Shown: piece after piece, positions 8,712 to 18,472 of the stretch
Position numbering within the stretch: position 1 is the first letter of the stretch
Layout: each line of letters starts with the position of its first letter
Assembly (NCBI RefSeq): GCF_001866665.1
Contig: NZ_MLYO01000017.1
Span: forward strand, 27,469 to 91,468
Direction: 5' to 3'
DNA length: 64,000 nucleotides
DNA from: Streptomyces monashensis
GTDB taxonomy: Bacteria; Actinomycetota; Actinomycetes; Streptomycetales; Streptomycetaceae
Position numbers and translations under genes: made by a program
Notes under the pieces: model-generated
Database searches by the model: none
Told to the model about the DNA's origin: nothing
Seen by the model: only the letters and a program-made list of their open reading frames with translations

Positions 8712-10436
8712 TCAGTGCTCCTCGAGGTCGTGGGTGGTCCGCAGGCCGAAGCCGGGCTCGCTCCGTGCCTCGTCGGCGAGTTCGCAGGCGGGGCCCACCG
8801 GGGCGATCGCCCTGTTCAGGGCGGTGCGTCCGAGGACGGTGTCGCGGGCGGCGACGTAGCCGTCGGGGCGGACGAGGATCCAGTGGCCGGGCCGGAGCCC
8901 GAGCCCGGTGCGCAGCGTCGCGTCCGGGTCCGCGAGCGGGGCGGGCCCGTCGGGGCCGCTGCCGCCGACGGTCCGGACCGACAGCCACTCGCTGTACTGG
9001 GCGGCCGCGGTGAAGGCCACCCCGACGGGGACGTCGCCCGGGCCCGTGCCGCCCGCCGCGAGCAGCAACGACCAGCGCGGGTCGCGCAGTTCGGCGGCCA
9101 ACGCCCGGCAGCCCGGGTCGGCGGGGTCGTGGACGGCGCCGGCCGTGACGCGCTGACCGGCGCCGGGCGCCGGGGTCGGTTCGGCGCCGGACACCACGGT
9201 GGGCCATATCCTGCTCACGTACACGTATCGGTCCACCGTGGTCAGCGACGACTCCGCGTAGTCGATGCGCAGGCCGGACATGCCGCCGAGCACCTTGCGC
9301 TGGATGGCGCGGCGCAGCGGTGTCGCGGTGCGGACGACGGCGAAGACGGCCGGCAGCACCAGGCCGGCCAGCAGGTTCTTCAGCTGGACGAGGAAGGTGG
9401 CGGTGCGCGTGGAGGCGAGCAGCGCGGCGCCGACCGGGACACGTTCCTCGCTGTAGGTGTCGAGCAACTCGCGGGCCGCGTGGCCCTGTTCGACCATGGC
9501 CAGCTTCCAGGCCAGGTTGTACGCCTCCTGGATGCCGGTGTTCATGCCCTGCCCGGAGGCGGGACTGTGCACGTGCGCGGCGTCACCGGCGACGAAGACG
9601 CGGCCGTCGTGCATGCGCTCGACCATGCGCTGCTGGAACGTGAACACCGACGTCCACGCGCTCGCGCCGACCCGCACCGGGTGGCCGAGGCCCTTGGTGA
9701 GCTTCTCGCTCAGCCGCTCCTCGACGTCGCGCGGATCCGCGCCGCCGCGCGGGGGCGCCGTGTCGAGGAGGCGCCACCGGCCCTCGCGGGCGTAGGGCAC
9801 CATCATCAGTGCCTGGCCGCCGGTGTGAGTCCAGTAGATGGTGTCGGGGGGCAGGTCGGTGGCCACGGGCACGTCGGCGAGCATCCATGTCTCGCTGCTC
9901 TCGCCGCGCAGTTCGAGGCCCAGCACCTTGCGGACGGTGCTGTGTCCGCCGTCGCAGCCGACCAGCCAGGAGGCCTCGACGTCCTCCTCGTCGCCGTCGG
10001 CGGTGGTCAGCGTGGCGCGCACGCCGTGCTCGTCCTGGGTGAAGGCGGTGAGGCGCACCCCCCACTCCACGTCGACGCCGAGCCGCGCGAGGGCCGCGCG
10101 CAGCACGGCCTCCGTCTCGGTCTGCCCGACGATGAGGGTGTAGGGGTAGGTGGTGGGCATCGACGCGTAGTCGGCCTGGAGGCGGACGGGCCGGCCCCCT
10201 TCGGCGCACATGGTGAACGCACGGTTCCTGCGCCCCCGGGCGAGCAGCTCTTCGACGACGCCCATCTGGTCGAACGTCTCCAGGGTGCGCGGGTGCACGG
10301 CCACGGCGCGGCTGGTCGGCGCGGGCCCGGACGCGGCGTCGACCAGCCGCACCCGTAGCCCGCGGCGGGCCAGTTCGTGGGCGGCGGTCAGTCCGACGGG
10401 CCCGGCGCCCGCGATGAGGACCTGGGGCCGGTTCAC
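8712..10436 (-). CDS. FAD-dependent aromatic hydroxylase (class A flavin monooxygenase)
   Basis: A 574-residue PHBH-fold monooxygenase with the dinucleotide motif IAGAGPVGLTAAHELARRG at the N-terminus, the DG motif GCDGGHSTVR near residue 165, GDAAHVHSPASGQGMNTG near 300, and a C-terminal thioredoxin-like extension common in tailoring hydroxylases. It starts at a GTG (10436) preceded by GGAGGTGA, and its stop is 2 bp from the ketoreductase start. It probably hydroxylates or oxidatively rearranges the aromatic intermediate. The position cannot be predicted. Confidence 0.9.
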   Translation of the reverse strand: MNRPQVLIAGAGPVGLTAAHELARRGLRVRLVDAASGPAPTSRAVAVHPRTLETFDQMGVVEELLARGRRNRAFTMCAEGGRPVRLQADYASMPTTYPYTLIVGQTETEAVLRAALARLGVDVEWGVRLTAFTQDEHGVRATLTTADGDEEDVEASWLVGCDGGHSTVRKVLGLELRGESSETWMLADVPVATDLPPDTIYWTHTGGQALMMVPYAREGRWRLLDTAPPRGGADPRDVEERLSEKLTKGLGHPVRVGASAWTSVFTFQQRMVERMHDGRVFVAGDAAHVHSPASGQGMNTGIQEAYNLAWKLAMVEQGHAARELLDTYSEERVPVGAALLASTRTATFLVQLKNLLAGLVLPAVFAVVRTATPLRRAIQRKVLGGMSGLRIDYAESSLTTVDRYVYVSRIWPTVVSGAEPTPAPGAGQRVTAGAVHDPADPGCRALAAELRDPRWSLLLAAGGTGPGDVPVGVAFTAAAQYSEWLSVRTVGGSGPDGPAPLADPDATLRTGLGLRPGHWILVRPDGYVAARDTVLGRTALNRAIAPVGPACELADEARSEPGFGLRTTHDLEEH

Positions 10437-10558
10437 GCGTTCACCTCCACGGCGTATCGTCCGGATCGGGCGCTCGCGTGAGCGGTGCGGCGGTCGTTGG
10501 CGGAGGGGACGGCGTCGATGTCGCCGTGCGAGGTCAGCGTGCTGACGATGGTCACCAT
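10433..10558 (-). CDS. Possible 41-residue peptide coupled to the monooxygenase
   Basis: An ATG at 10558 opens a 42-codon frame ending in a TGA that overlaps the GTG of the FAD monooxygenase (GTGA). It fills the gap between the acyl-CoA ligase stop and the monooxygenase start. The peptide has no recognisable domain and only a weak ribosome site. It could be a translational-coupling leader or chance. Confidence 0.25.
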   Translation of the reverse strand: MVTIVSTLTSHGDIDAVPSANDRRTAHASARSGRYAVEVNA

Positions 10559-10611
10559 GGTCCGTTCCAGGGGGTCGGCCGATCGCCGGACGGGATCGGC
10601 GGCGGTGGCGG

Positions 10612-12219
10612 TCAGGCAGCGGCCTGCACCTTCAACTGCGCGCGCAGCAGTCGCCGTTGGGGCTTGCCTGTGGGGGTGCGCGGGACCGTCTCGACCGCCT
10701 CGGCGAGACGGATCCGCTCGAAGTGCGCGAGGCGCTCGTTGGCCCGCGTGGTGATCGAGTCGAGGACGTCCAGGACTCCGGTGCCCGGGTGTCGCCCGGA
10801 GAGGGCGTGCGGTCCGGCGTAGGCTTCGGCGTCGTCGGCGAGGACGATGCCCGCCCATACGAGCGCGCCGTGCTCGGCGTCGGGCCAGTCGGCCACGACG
10901 CAGTCGGCGACCCGCGGGTCCTCGGCGAGGACCCGCTCGATCCGGCTGGGCGAGACGATCTCGTTGTCGTACTTGAAGACGTCCGCGAGCCGGTCCACCA
11001 GGCGCAGGGCACCGTCCTCGTCGAGGCGGCCGACGTCTCCGGTGGCGAACCAACCGTCCGCGTCGATGCGCGGTGTGTGTTCGTCGCCGAGGTAGCCGGC
11101 CATCAGCTGCGGCCCCCTGACCTGGACTTCACCGGTGGCCCCCGGCTCGGCGGGGCGGCCCGTGGCCAGGTCCACCAGCCGGCACTCGGTGCCGGGAACG
11201 ACGGGGCCGACCGTGCCCGTCCGGTACCTGTCGGGCTGCTGGCAGTGCGTGAGCGGGGAGAGCTCGGCCATGCCGTACCCCTGGATGACGGGCACGCCGA
11301 GCCGTGCGCACAGCGTGCGCGCCGCGTCCGGTCGCAGCGCCGAGCCGCCGGAGAGCACGGCGGTCAGCTGCGGCCCGGGGGACACCGCGCTCGCCAGGCG
11401 TTCGTCCGCGGCGAGGGCGTGCAGCCGTGCGGGCAGCCCGTAGTAGTGGGTGGCGCGGGCCGCGGCGGCCTCGGCCAGTGAGGCGATGGGGTCGGGGTCT
11501 GTGCACAGCACCTGGCAGGCCCCGGCGTACATCGCCGAGTTGAGATGCATGACGTGGAACAGCGGCAGATGGTTGAGGGCGACCGAGGTGCCCGTCAGGC
11601 GGTGGGCCAGGGCGACCTGCTGGGCGTTCGCGACCAGGTTGCGGTGGGTGAGCAGGACCCCCTTGGGCCGGCCCGTGGTGCCGGTCGTGAACTGTACGCA
11701 GGCGATCGCACCCGGATCGGCGGGCCCCGCCACGGGCTGTGACGGCGTCCACTGCAGGGCTGCTTCCAGTGGCACGGCGTCGGCGGGCACGACGCCGTCG
11801 GGGGCGTCGGTGACCAGGATCGTGTGCAGCCGCGGCAGGGAGGGGCGCAGCTTGACGAGGAGCTCGGCCGTGGCCGAGGGCACGAGTGCGATCTCGGTGT
11901 CGGACCGGGCGAAGACGTGGTGCAGGCCGTCTTCCCCGATCAGCGGGTTGACCAGCACGACCGTGGCGCCGCTGCGCACGGTGCCGTAGTAGGCGGCGGC
12001 GAAGGCCGGGTCGAGGACGTTGGCGACGCCCACGCGGACGCCGGACCTGCCCCTGGTCGTCTCGCGCAGGTACGCGGCGATCCGGTCGGCCTGTGTGTCC
12101 AGCTCCGCGAAGCCGACCGCCCGCCCCCCGGTGCGCACCGCGACGCCGTCGGGGTCCCGGCGGGCCGCGCGGCGCAGCAGTCCGTCCAGCGGGAGGTCAA
12201 GGTCGGTGAGGGTGCTCAA
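10612..12219 (-). CDS. Acyl-CoA synthetase / AMP-dependent ligase
   Basis: About 535 aa starting at a TTG (12219) with GGAGGAGAA upstream. The ANL motif FTTGTTGRPKGVLLTHRN is near residue 175, with YGMAELSPLTH, the GWFATGDVGRLDEDG hinge region, and a C-terminal PTGKPQRRLL carrying the catalytic Lys. It activates a carboxylic acid as acyl-AMP and passes it to CoA or a carrier protein. In this cluster it could prime the type II PKS with an unusual starter, or join a separately made acid to the aromatic core. It is the first leftward gene from the divergent gap at 12220-12376. Confidence 0.88.
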   Translation of the reverse strand: MSTLTDLDLPLDGLLRRAARRDPDGVAVRTGGRAVGFAELDTQADRIAAYLRETTRGRSGVRVGVANVLDPAFAAAYYGTVRSGATVVLVNPLIGEDGLHHVFARSDTEIALVPSATAELLVKLRPSLPRLHTILVTDAPDGVVPADAVPLEAALQWTPSQPVAGPADPGAIACVQFTTGTTGRPKGVLLTHRNLVANAQQVALAHRLTGTSVALNHLPLFHVMHLNSAMYAGACQVLCTDPDPIASLAEAAAARATHYYGLPARLHALAADERLASAVSPGPQLTAVLSGGSALRPDAARTLCARLGVPVIQGYGMAELSPLTHCQQPDRYRTGTVGPVVPGTECRLVDLATGRPAEPGATGEVQVRGPQLMAGYLGDEHTPRIDADGWFATGDVGRLDEDGALRLVDRLADVFKYDNEIVSPSRIERVLAEDPRVADCVVADWPDAEHGALVWAGIVLADDAEAYAGPHALSGRHPGTGVLDVLDSITTRANERLAHFERIRLAEAVETVPRTPTGKPQRRLLRAQLKVQAAA

Positions 12220-12376
12220 CTCTCGTTCTCCTCCGGCTCTCGGCAGGCGGCCGGGTGCGCCGCCTGAGGACCTCACCGTCCGTCGGACCGCTCGAGGAAT
12301 CTTTGAAGAGTGCTCGATCTGCGCCGCACACAGTGTCGGCATCCGATCGAACGGCTTCAGGAAGGAAGAGGCACCC

Positions 12377-12865
12377 ATGGCCACCACGTTGCGCCGCCGC
12401 GCCGAACTCCCGTCCGACGAGGTGGAGTTCGCCACCCTGTACGCGGCGGTCCAGCAGTTCTACGCCCACCAGATGCAGCTGTTCGACCTGCAGGACGCCG
12501 AGCGCTGGGCGGGCACGTTCACCGAGGACGCGGTCTTCGCCGTGCCCACGCTCGAGAAGCCGCTGCACGGCCGGGCCGCGCTCGCGGCGAGCGTCCGCCG
12601 CAACGGCGTTCAGCAGAAGCGGAGCGGTGAGCAGCTTCGGCACTGGATCGGCATGCTCGACGTCGACCCGCAGCCCGACGGGACGCTGCACACGCGCGCC
12701 TACGCCCTGGTGTACGCCACGCCGTACGGCGGCGAGTCCAAGGTGTCGCGGGTGTGCGTCCTGGAGGACGTCCTGGTCCGTTCGCGCGGCAAGTGGCGCA
12801 CCCGCTCACGTCTGGTGACCCGCGACGACCTCCTGCACGACGGCCTGACGGGGGACGTGGCCTGA
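12377..12865 (+). CDS. NTF2-fold / SnoaL-like protein
   Basis: A 162-residue protein with the cone fold of the SnoaL_4/NTF2 group: an N-terminal helix (EFATLYAAVQQFYAHQMQLF), LFDLQDAERWAGTFTEDAVF near residue 40, and LVRSRGKWRTRSRLVTRDD at the C-terminus. Relatives in aromatic clusters act as cyclases, hydroxylases or dehydratases, so the reaction here is open. The ATG at 12377 follows GGAAGAGG. It is the only rightward gene in this part of the cluster and diverges from the acyl-CoA ligase. Confidence 0.8.
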   Translation: MATTLRRRAELPSDEVEFATLYAAVQQFYAHQMQLFDLQDAERWAGTFTEDAVFAVPTLEKPLHGRAALAASVRRNGVQQKRSGEQLRHWIGMLDVDPQPDGTLHTRAYALVYATPYGGESKVSRVCVLEDVLVRSRGKWRTRSRLVTRDDLLHDGLTGDVA

Positions 12866-12923
12866 CGTCGTACGCGCAGGCGAGCGCAGCCGCGCCGACG
12901 GACGTCGCGGACGCCGTCGGCCA

Positions 12924-12968
<45 letters not shown>

Positions 12969-13907
12969 CTACGCGCGGCAGAGCGGCAGGCCCCCGTGGT
13001 GCTCGGCCATCTCGCCGAAGAGCGCGGGAATGTCCAGCGGGACGCCGGGGACCGCGCCGCGCGCCTCCGCATAGGCACGGTGCAGGTTGGGCACGAGGCG
13101 CTCGGCGTCCAGGAGGTCCGCGTACGGGCCCGGACCGGCCTCACGGGCGGTCTCCAACGGGCTGAGCCCCGCGGCGATGCCCTCGGCCGCGAGCCGTTGC
13201 AGACGGCGCAGATAGGCCTCGTTGACGTCGAACAGTTCGGGGCCGCCGACCGGCCCGTGCCCCGGTACGACGGTGACGGCACCGAGTGCGCGCAGTTCGG
13301 CCAGCGCCCGCAGCGAGCCGGACACGGAACCCATCGGGCAGAACGGCGTGGCGCCCGCCATCACGAGGTCGCCGGTGAACAGCACCCGTTGGCGGGGCAG
13401 CCACACCACCGTGTCCCCCGTGGTGTGCGCGGGGCCCGGGTGCACCAGCCGTGCCTCGACGGACCCCACGTGCAGCGTCATCCGGGCGTGGTAGGTGAGG
13501 TCGGGCACGACGACCTCCAGGTCGCCCCAGCACACGTCGGGCCACAGCCCGGTCAGGTGCAGACCGGCCGCGGCGGCCTCGGCGCGGGCCCGTTCGTGGC
13601 CGACCACGACGGCCTCGGGGAAGACGAAGTTGCCGAACGTGTGGTCGCCGTGGAAGTGCGTGTTGACCAGGAACCGCGGCGGTCGCCCCGCGGTGTGCAG
13701 CACCTGGGTGCGCAGGTGGCGGGCCCGCTCCTCGGTGGCCACGGTGTCGACGAGCGCGCACTCGCCGCCGTCCACCAGCAGTCCGGCGTTGTTCAGGCAC
13801 CAGCCGCCGTCGGGCTGCAGATACGCGAAGACCCCGTCGGCGACCTCGGCGAGCCGACCGTCCGGCGCGCGCCGTGCGGAAGAAGGGGCGGGCGGCGTGC
13901 TCGTCAC
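12969..13907 (-). CDS. ActIV-like metallo-beta-lactamase-fold cyclase/thioesterase
   Basis: A 312-residue MBL-fold protein with the metal motif NTHFHGDHTFGN near residue 85, PGPAHTTGDTVVWL near 155, LFTGDLVMAG near 180 and a PGHGP loop. In actinorhodin-type pathways the MBL-fold ActIV closes the second ring and releases the chain from the ACP. The gene lies directly after the ACP-CLF-KS genes, so a cyclase/release role is likelier than antibiotic hydrolysis. It starts at a GTG (13907) with a GGAG site. Confidence 0.82.
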   Translation of the reverse strand: MTSTPPAPSSARRAPDGRLAEVADGVFAYLQPDGGWCLNNAGLLVDGGECALVDTVATEERARHLRTQVLHTAGRPPRFLVNTHFHGDHTFGNFVFPEAVVVGHERARAEAAAAGLHLTGLWPDVCWGDLEVVVPDLTYHARMTLHVGSVEARLVHPGPAHTTGDTVVWLPRQRVLFTGDLVMAGATPFCPMGSVSGSLRALAELRALGAVTVVPGHGPVGGPELFDVNEAYLRRLQRLAAEGIAAGLSPLETAREAGPGPYADLLDAERLVPNLHRAYAEARGAVPGVPLDIPALFGEMAEHHGGLPLCRA

Positions 13908-13937
13908 GGTCAGCTCCTGCCGTATTCAGGTGATGTG

Positions 13938-14201
13938 TCAGGCCGCGGCCCGCGCGGACAGCGCGGCGTTGACGAGGTCCAGGTACTGGCGCGGGGTTTC
14001 CGCCTCGTCGAGCGCCACCTCGTCCAGGATCACCTCGTGGTCACGCTCGATGACGCCGGTGACCTGCAGCAGGGCCAGCGAGTCGTAGCCGAGATCCATG
14101 AACAGGGTGTCCAGGGTGTCCTCGTCCAGGGGTACACCTTCGCCATCGCCCGCGGCGTCGCGCAGCAGGGCGGCAAGATCGGTCAGCTCGAGCCGGTCCA
14201 T
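13938..14201 (-). CDS. Type II PKS acyl carrier protein
   Basis: An 87-residue ACP of the aromatic type. FMDLGYDSLALLQVTG places the phosphopantetheine on Ser41, and the RDHEVILDEVAL helix 3 region is typical. It is part of the minimal PKS with the two KS genes directly upstream and is about 30 bp from the MBL-fold gene downstream. The ATG at 14201 is chosen because the protein then begins just before helix 1; an in-frame GTG 21 bp earlier lacks a ribosome site. Confidence 0.94.
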   Translation of the reverse strand: MDRLELTDLAALLRDAAGDGEGVPLDEDTLDTLFMDLGYDSLALLQVTGVIERDHEVILDEVALDEAETPRQYLDLVNAALSARAAA

Positions 14202-14244
14202 GGTGTGTTCTCTTTTCTCCACTGTTTGTGCACGGTTCTTCCGG

Positions 14245-15501
14245 TCAGTGCGCCCCGCGTACGACGGACGCGGCGTTGAACCCGCCGCGGCCGCGGGCCA
14301 GCACCAGAGCGCGGCGCAGCCGGGCCGGGCGCGGGCCGTCCGCCACCAGGTCCACGGGGCAGTCGTCGGCGACCCGCCCGCCCGTGGCGGTCGGCGGGAT
14401 CACCTGGTCACGCAGGGCGAGCAGCGCCGCCACCAGGTCGAGCGCCGAACCGCCCGAACCCAGGCGCCCGGTGCGGGACTTCGGCGCGGTCACCGGCACA
14501 CCGTACGGCCCGAACAGCGCGGCGAGCGCCTCCGCCTCGGCCCGGTCGGCCGTGCGCTCCCCCGCCGCGTCGGCGAACACCACGTCCACGTCGGCGGGTT
14601 CCACGCCGGCGTCGTCGAGAGCGAGCCGGGCCGCGTCGAGCAGCCGGGGCGCACCGCGGCCGGGCGCCGGGTCGAACGTGGCGGCGCAGCCCTCGACGGT
14701 GCCGAGCACCCGGGCACCCCGGGCGCGCGCGGCGTCGCCGTCCTCCAGGACGAGAAGGGCACCGCCCTCGCCGACGACGTGCCCCGACGCGTCGGCGTCG
14801 AAGGGCAGATAGGACCGCACGGGGTCCTGGCGCGTGGTCATGCCGCCTGCGGCCAGGTGCGCGGTCCAGCCCCAGGGGCACACGGTGGCGTCGAATCCGC
14901 CGGTGAGCACGGCACGTACGCCCCGGCGCAGCTGGCGTCGGGCCTGGGCCACCGCGTCGATGCCGCCCGCCTGTTCGGTGACGACGACGCCGCTGGGCCC
15001 GCGCAGCTGGTGACGGATGGAGATCTGGCCGGAGTTGGCGGCGTAGAACCAGGCGAAGGACTGGTAGGCGCCGACGTGCCGAGGGCCCTTGCTCCACAGC
15101 GCCTGCAGTTCGCGCTGGCCGAACTCGAAGCCGCCCGCGCCGTTGGCGGTGACGACGCCCACGGAGTAGTCGGGCAGGCCGGCGGGGTCCAGGTCGGCGT
15201 CGCGCAGCGCCTCGGCGGCCGCGGCGAGCGCGAGCCGGGTCACCCGGTCCGTCTGGGGCAGCAGCTTGCCCGGTACGTGGTCCTCGTCGACGAAACCGAC
15301 CACCTCCCCGGCGAGCGTGGCGGGGTAGCCGGCGGCGTCGAACCGGGTGACCGGGCCGATCGCGTTGTCGCCCCGGAGCACCGCGGCCCACCAGGCTTCG
15401 GTGCCGACGCCGCCGGGGGCGACGACACCGAGCCCGGTGACCGCGGCACTCACGCCGCGCTCCCCGATCAGGCCGGCGTGCTCGGCGACCACGGCGGTCA
15501 T
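14245..15501 (-). CDS. KS-beta / chain length factor
   Basis: A 418-residue condensing-enzyme homologue that lacks the active-site Cys: the motif reads [13 protein letters not shown], with Gln177 replacing Cys as in other chain length factors. It pairs with KS-alpha, which overlaps it by ATGA, to form the heterodimer that sets chain length. Residues matching the actinorhodin CLF gate (F109, T112, F116 by my alignment) are Phe125, Gly128 and Leu132, two of them smaller. This suggests a chain longer than an octaketide, but it is inferred from an alignment made by eye. Confidence 0.95.
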   Translation of the reverse strand: MTAVVAEHAGLIGERGVSAAVTGLGVVAPGGVGTEAWWAAVLRGDNAIGPVTRFDAAGYPATLAGEVVGFVDEDHVPGKLLPQTDRVTRLALAAAAEALRDADLDPAGLPDYSVGVVTANGAGGFEFGQRELQALWSKGPRHVGAYQSFAWFYAANSGQISIRHQLRGPSGVVVTEQAGGIDAVAQARRQLRRGVRAVLTGGFDATVCPWGWTAHLAAGGMTTRQDPVRSYLPFDADASGHVVGEGGALLVLEDGDAARARGARVLGTVEGCAATFDPAPGRGAPRLLDAARLALDDAGVEPADVDVVFADAAGERTADRAEAEALAALFGPYGVPVTAPKSRTGRLGSGGSALDLVAALLALRDQVIPPTATGGRVADDCPVDLVADGPRPARLRRALVLARGRGGFNAASVVRGAH

Positions 15502-16763
15502 GCGGCCACCCCCAGGCGCCGGTTGGTCAGCACCATCGCGCTCTGGAAGCCACCGAAGCCGCTGCCGACGCTGAGCACCGTGTCGGTGCGCTGCTCACGT
15601 GCCACGAGGGGCGTGTAGTCGAGGTCGCAGGCGGGATCGGGGTCACGCAGGTTGGCGGTGGGCGGCACCGTGTCGTGCTCGATGGCCAGGGCGCAGGCGG
15701 CGATCTCCAGGGAGCCGATCGCACCGAGCGAGTGCCCGATCATCGACTTGATGGAGCTGACCGGCACCCGGTGCGCGTGCTCCCCGAGACTCGCCTTGAA
15801 CGCGGCCGTCTCGTGTTTGTCGTTCTGTTTGGTGCCCGAGCCGTGCGCGTTGACGTAGTCGACGGCGGTGGCATCCAGGCGCGCCTCGTCCAGGGCGATG
15901 CGGATGGCCTCCGCCATCTCACCGCCGTCCAGCCGCAGTCCGGTCATGTGGTACGCGTTGGAGCGGGAGGCGAAGCCCGCGATCTCGGCGTAGATGTGCG
16001 CGTCACGGCGCAGCGCGTGCTCGTACTCCTCCAGGACGAGCACCGCGCTGCCCTCGCCGAGCACGAATCCGTTGCGGGTGCGGTCGAAGGGCCGTGAGGC
16101 GGACTCCGGTTCGTCGTTGCGCGCCGAGGTGGCGCGGATCGCGTCGAAGGAGGCCAGCGTGATCGGGGTGATGGGCGCCTCGGAGGCACCGGCCACCATC
16201 AGGTCCGCGCTGCCCTCGCGTATGAGTTCCACGGCGTGTCCGAGGGAGTCGAGCCCGGACGTGCAGCCGGTGGAGACGACGGCGACGGGTCCCAACGCGC
16301 CCGCGTCGCGCGCCACTTCGGCCGCGATCGAACTGGGCACGAGGTAGTCGCCGAGCCGGGCCTCGGCCCGCTGGGAGTCCAGGAGCCACTGCCGGCCCAG
16401 CTCACTGACGTGGGCGTACACCTCGTCGAGCCCACTGCTGCAGCCGACCGCGCTGCCCAGGGCCACCCCGGTGCGCTCCCCCTCGGCATCGAGCACGAGC
16501 CCACTGTCGGCGACCGCCTCCCGGGCGGCGACCAGCGCGAACTGGGTCACCCGGTCCAGGCGGCGCGCCTCGTCAGGGGTGAAGCCGTGGTCCGCCGGCG
16601 CGAAGTCGGCCTCGGCCGCGATCTGCGAACGGAACGCCCCGGCGTCGAAGTGCGTGATGCGGCGGGTGGCGGTGCGGCCCTCGGTCAGCAGCGACCAGAA
16701 GGCCCTGGTGCCCACGCCGCCCGGGGCGACCACCCCGATCCCGGTGATGACGACTCGTCTCAT
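15498..16763 (-). CDS. KS-alpha of the type II PKS
   Basis: A 421-residue ketosynthase with Cys167 in [14 protein letters not shown], His307 in [15 protein letters not shown] and His344 in [15 protein letters not shown], the full catalytic set. It condenses malonyl units on the cluster ACP together with the CLF. It leads the operon KS-alpha, CLF, ACP, MBL-cyclase. The length and motifs are those of canonical aromatic-polyketide KS-alpha proteins; the non-aromatic 'polyene' type II enzymes seem less likely given the C9 ketoreductase and aromatase nearby. Confidence 0.96.
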   Translation of the reverse strand: MRRVVITGIGVVAPGGVGTRAFWSLLTEGRTATRRITHFDAGAFRSQIAAEADFAPADHGFTPDEARRLDRVTQFALVAAREAVADSGLVLDAEGERTGVALGSAVGCSSGLDEVYAHVSELGRQWLLDSQRAEARLGDYLVPSSIAAEVARDAGALGPVAVVSTGCTSGLDSLGHAVELIREGSADLMVAGASEAPITPITLASFDAIRATSARNDEPESASRPFDRTRNGFVLGEGSAVLVLEEYEHALRRDAHIYAEIAGFASRSNAYHMTGLRLDGGEMAEAIRIALDEARLDATAVDYVNAHGSGTKQNDKHETAAFKASLGEHAHRVPVSSIKSMIGHSLGAIGSLEIAACALAIEHDTVPPTANLRDPDPACDLDYTPLVAREQRTDTVLSVGSGFGGFQSAMVLTNRRLGVAA

Positions 16764-16817
16764 CGACTGTCCCTCATGGTTGCCTTGCCTGCGGTGTCCT
16801 GCTGTGACGGGCCGGGC

Positions 16818-17573
16818 TCAGACGCCGGCCGGGACGCGGCGGGGTGCCAGCCGCGCGACGACGCGGCTCGCCCGGCCCAGCAGTCCGGGCAGGTCATGAC
16901 CGCGTAGGAAGAAGTGGTCGCCCCGCACCGTGCGCAGCGTGAACGGGCCGGTGGTCCATTCCCGCCAGCCCGCCAGGGCCTCGGGCCCGGCCACCGGGTC
17001 CGCCTGCCCGGCGACGGCCAGTACGGGCACGCCGAGCGGACCGGCCGGGGACGGCCTGCGGGCGGCGGCGCGCAGGTCATGGGCGAGCAGGAGATCGTCA
17101 CGCAGCACGGGCAGCACGGAACGGTGCCACACGCCGCCGGGCCGTGCTCCCTCGGGCACGGCCCCCATCCGGTCCAGAAGGCGGAGCAGATCCTCGTCGG
17201 AGGCCCGGCCGGCGTCGGAGAGACCCGCGGGGGCATCGGGCGGCGGGGAGGCTCCGAGCGCGAGCAGAGCGGGGCCGGGCAGTCCCGCCTCGTGCAGGGC
17301 GCGGGTGACGGTGTAGGCGACGAGCGCGCCCAGGCTGTGCCCGTAGAACACGTACGGGACGTCACCGTCCGCGGCGAAGCGGGGCATCAGCTCCGCGAGC
17401 AGACCCTCGCGGCTGGTGATGCGCGGTTCGCGGCGCCGGTGTTCGCGGCCCGGCAGCAGGTGTCCCACGGTCTCGGCACCGGGGCCGAGGTGGGCGGTCC
17501 AGGGGCGGAAGGAGGAGACGCCCGCCCCGGCGTGCGCGAAGCAGTGGATGCGTATGGGCTGTTCCTCGGGCAT
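16818..17573 (-). CDS. Type II thioesterase (first of three)
   Basis: A 251-residue alpha/beta hydrolase with CFAHAGAG near the N-terminus, the nucleophile elbow YGHSLGALVAY and a C-terminal RGDHFFL motif carrying the catalytic His. Such proteins usually clear mis-primed carrier domains or release products. It lies 54 bp before KS-alpha in the same direction, so it probably heads the minimal-PKS transcript. Two other thioesterases of the same family lie within 4 kb. Confidence 0.88.
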   Translation of the reverse strand: MPEEQPIRIHCFAHAGAGVSSFRPWTAHLGPGAETVGHLLPGREHRRREPRITSREGLLAELMPRFAADGDVPYVFYGHSLGALVAYTVTRALHEAGLPGPALLALGASPPPDAPAGLSDAGRASDEDLLRLLDRMGAVPEGARPGGVWHRSVLPVLRDDLLLAHDLRAAARRPSPAGPLGVPVLAVAGQADPVAGPEALAGWREWTTGPFTLRTVRGDHFFLRGHDLPGLLGRASRVVARLAPRRVPAGV

Positions 17574-17650
17574 GCGCCGCCGTCCTTTCTGGGAACCCCA
17601 CGGGTTCGCCGTGCGCAGCCTGCCAAGGGCGCCTAGAGGAACACTCGTGC

Positions 17651-18472
17651 TCAGGCCGCGTACAGGTCGAAGGTGGAGCTGCGCCGGGGCCCGCAGACGA
17701 CGTCGAGCGCCGGGTCGACGGCGAGCATCGCCTGGTGCAGGCGCTGGAGCTGCGGCGAGGGCTCCACGCCCAGCTCCTCGACCAGCCGGATGCGCATCCT
17801 GCGGTAGACGTCGAGGGCCGAGGCCTGCCGTCCCGAGCGGTACAGGGCCACCATCGCCTGCGAGTGCAGCCCCTCGTGGTGGGGATGACGGGCGATCAGG
17901 TCGGCGAGCTCGGCGATGACCTCGGTGTGCCGGCCGAGGCGCAGATCGGCGTCGATACGGCGCTCGACGGTCACCAGACGGCTCTCCTCGAGGCGCATGA
18001 CCTCGATCTCCAGGATCGGGCCGACCCGGACGTCCACGAGGGACGTCCCCTGCCACATCGCGAGAGCGCTGCGGAACAGGTGCGCGGCCTGCTCGTCCGC
18101 GCCCTCCTCGAAGGCCGCCTGCCCCGCCGCCACCAGTTGCTCGTAGCGGTGCACGTCGACGGATTCGGGCTGTACCTGCAGCAGATAGCCGCCGTGCCGG
18201 GTGGCCAGCACCTCCTTGGCCGTGCCGGGCGCGTCCGGCCCCATCGCGGTACCCAGGCGCCGGCGCAGCTGGAGTATGTACGTCTGGAGCGTGGTCATGG
18301 CGCTCCGGGGCATGCTGGTGCCCCAGATCTCCTCCATGAGCGTGGGCACGGGGACGACCCGGCCCGGATGAAACGCGAGGAGCGCGAGAATCTGCCTCGG
18401 CTTGCCCGCGGTCGGAACGATCGAGACCCCGTTGACGTCGGCGCTCAACGGGCCCAGAACCTGAATCTGCAC
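17651..18472 (-). CDS. SARP-family activator (first of three)
   Basis: A 273-residue protein starting at a GTG (18472) with GGGGAGAG upstream. The N-terminal 95 residues form an OmpR-like winged helix (QIQVLGPLSADVNG..., GKPRQILALLAFHPGRVVP) and the rest is the bacterial transcriptional activation domain (TLQTYILQLRRRLG, RYEQLVAAGQAAFEEG, ALDVYRRMRIRLVEELGVEPSP). SARPs bind direct repeats near -35 elements and activate antibiotic genes. It is divergent from the thioesterase/SARP pair at 18741. The 268-bp gap holds promoters for both directions, but I did not find clear heptamer repeats. Confidence 0.92.
   Translation of the reverse strand: MQIQVLGPLSADVNGVSIVPTAGKPRQILALLAFHPGRVVPVPTLMEEIWGTSMPRSAMTTLQTYILQLRRRLGTAMGPDAPGTAKEVLATRHGGYLLQVQPESVDVHRYEQLVAAGQAAFEEGADEQAAHLFRSALAMWQGTSLVDVRVGPILEIEVMRLEESRLVTVERRIDADLRLGRHTEVIAELADLIARHPHHEGLHSQAMVALYRSGRQASALDVYRRMRIRLVEELGVEPSPQLQRLHQAMLAVDPALDVVCGPRRSSTFDLYAA

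Noticed and set aside
12969..13907. Metallo-beta-lactamase as an antibiotic resistance gene
   Set aside because: The fold matches, but the place next to KS/CLF/ACP and similarity in layout to ActIV favour a cyclase/thioesterase.
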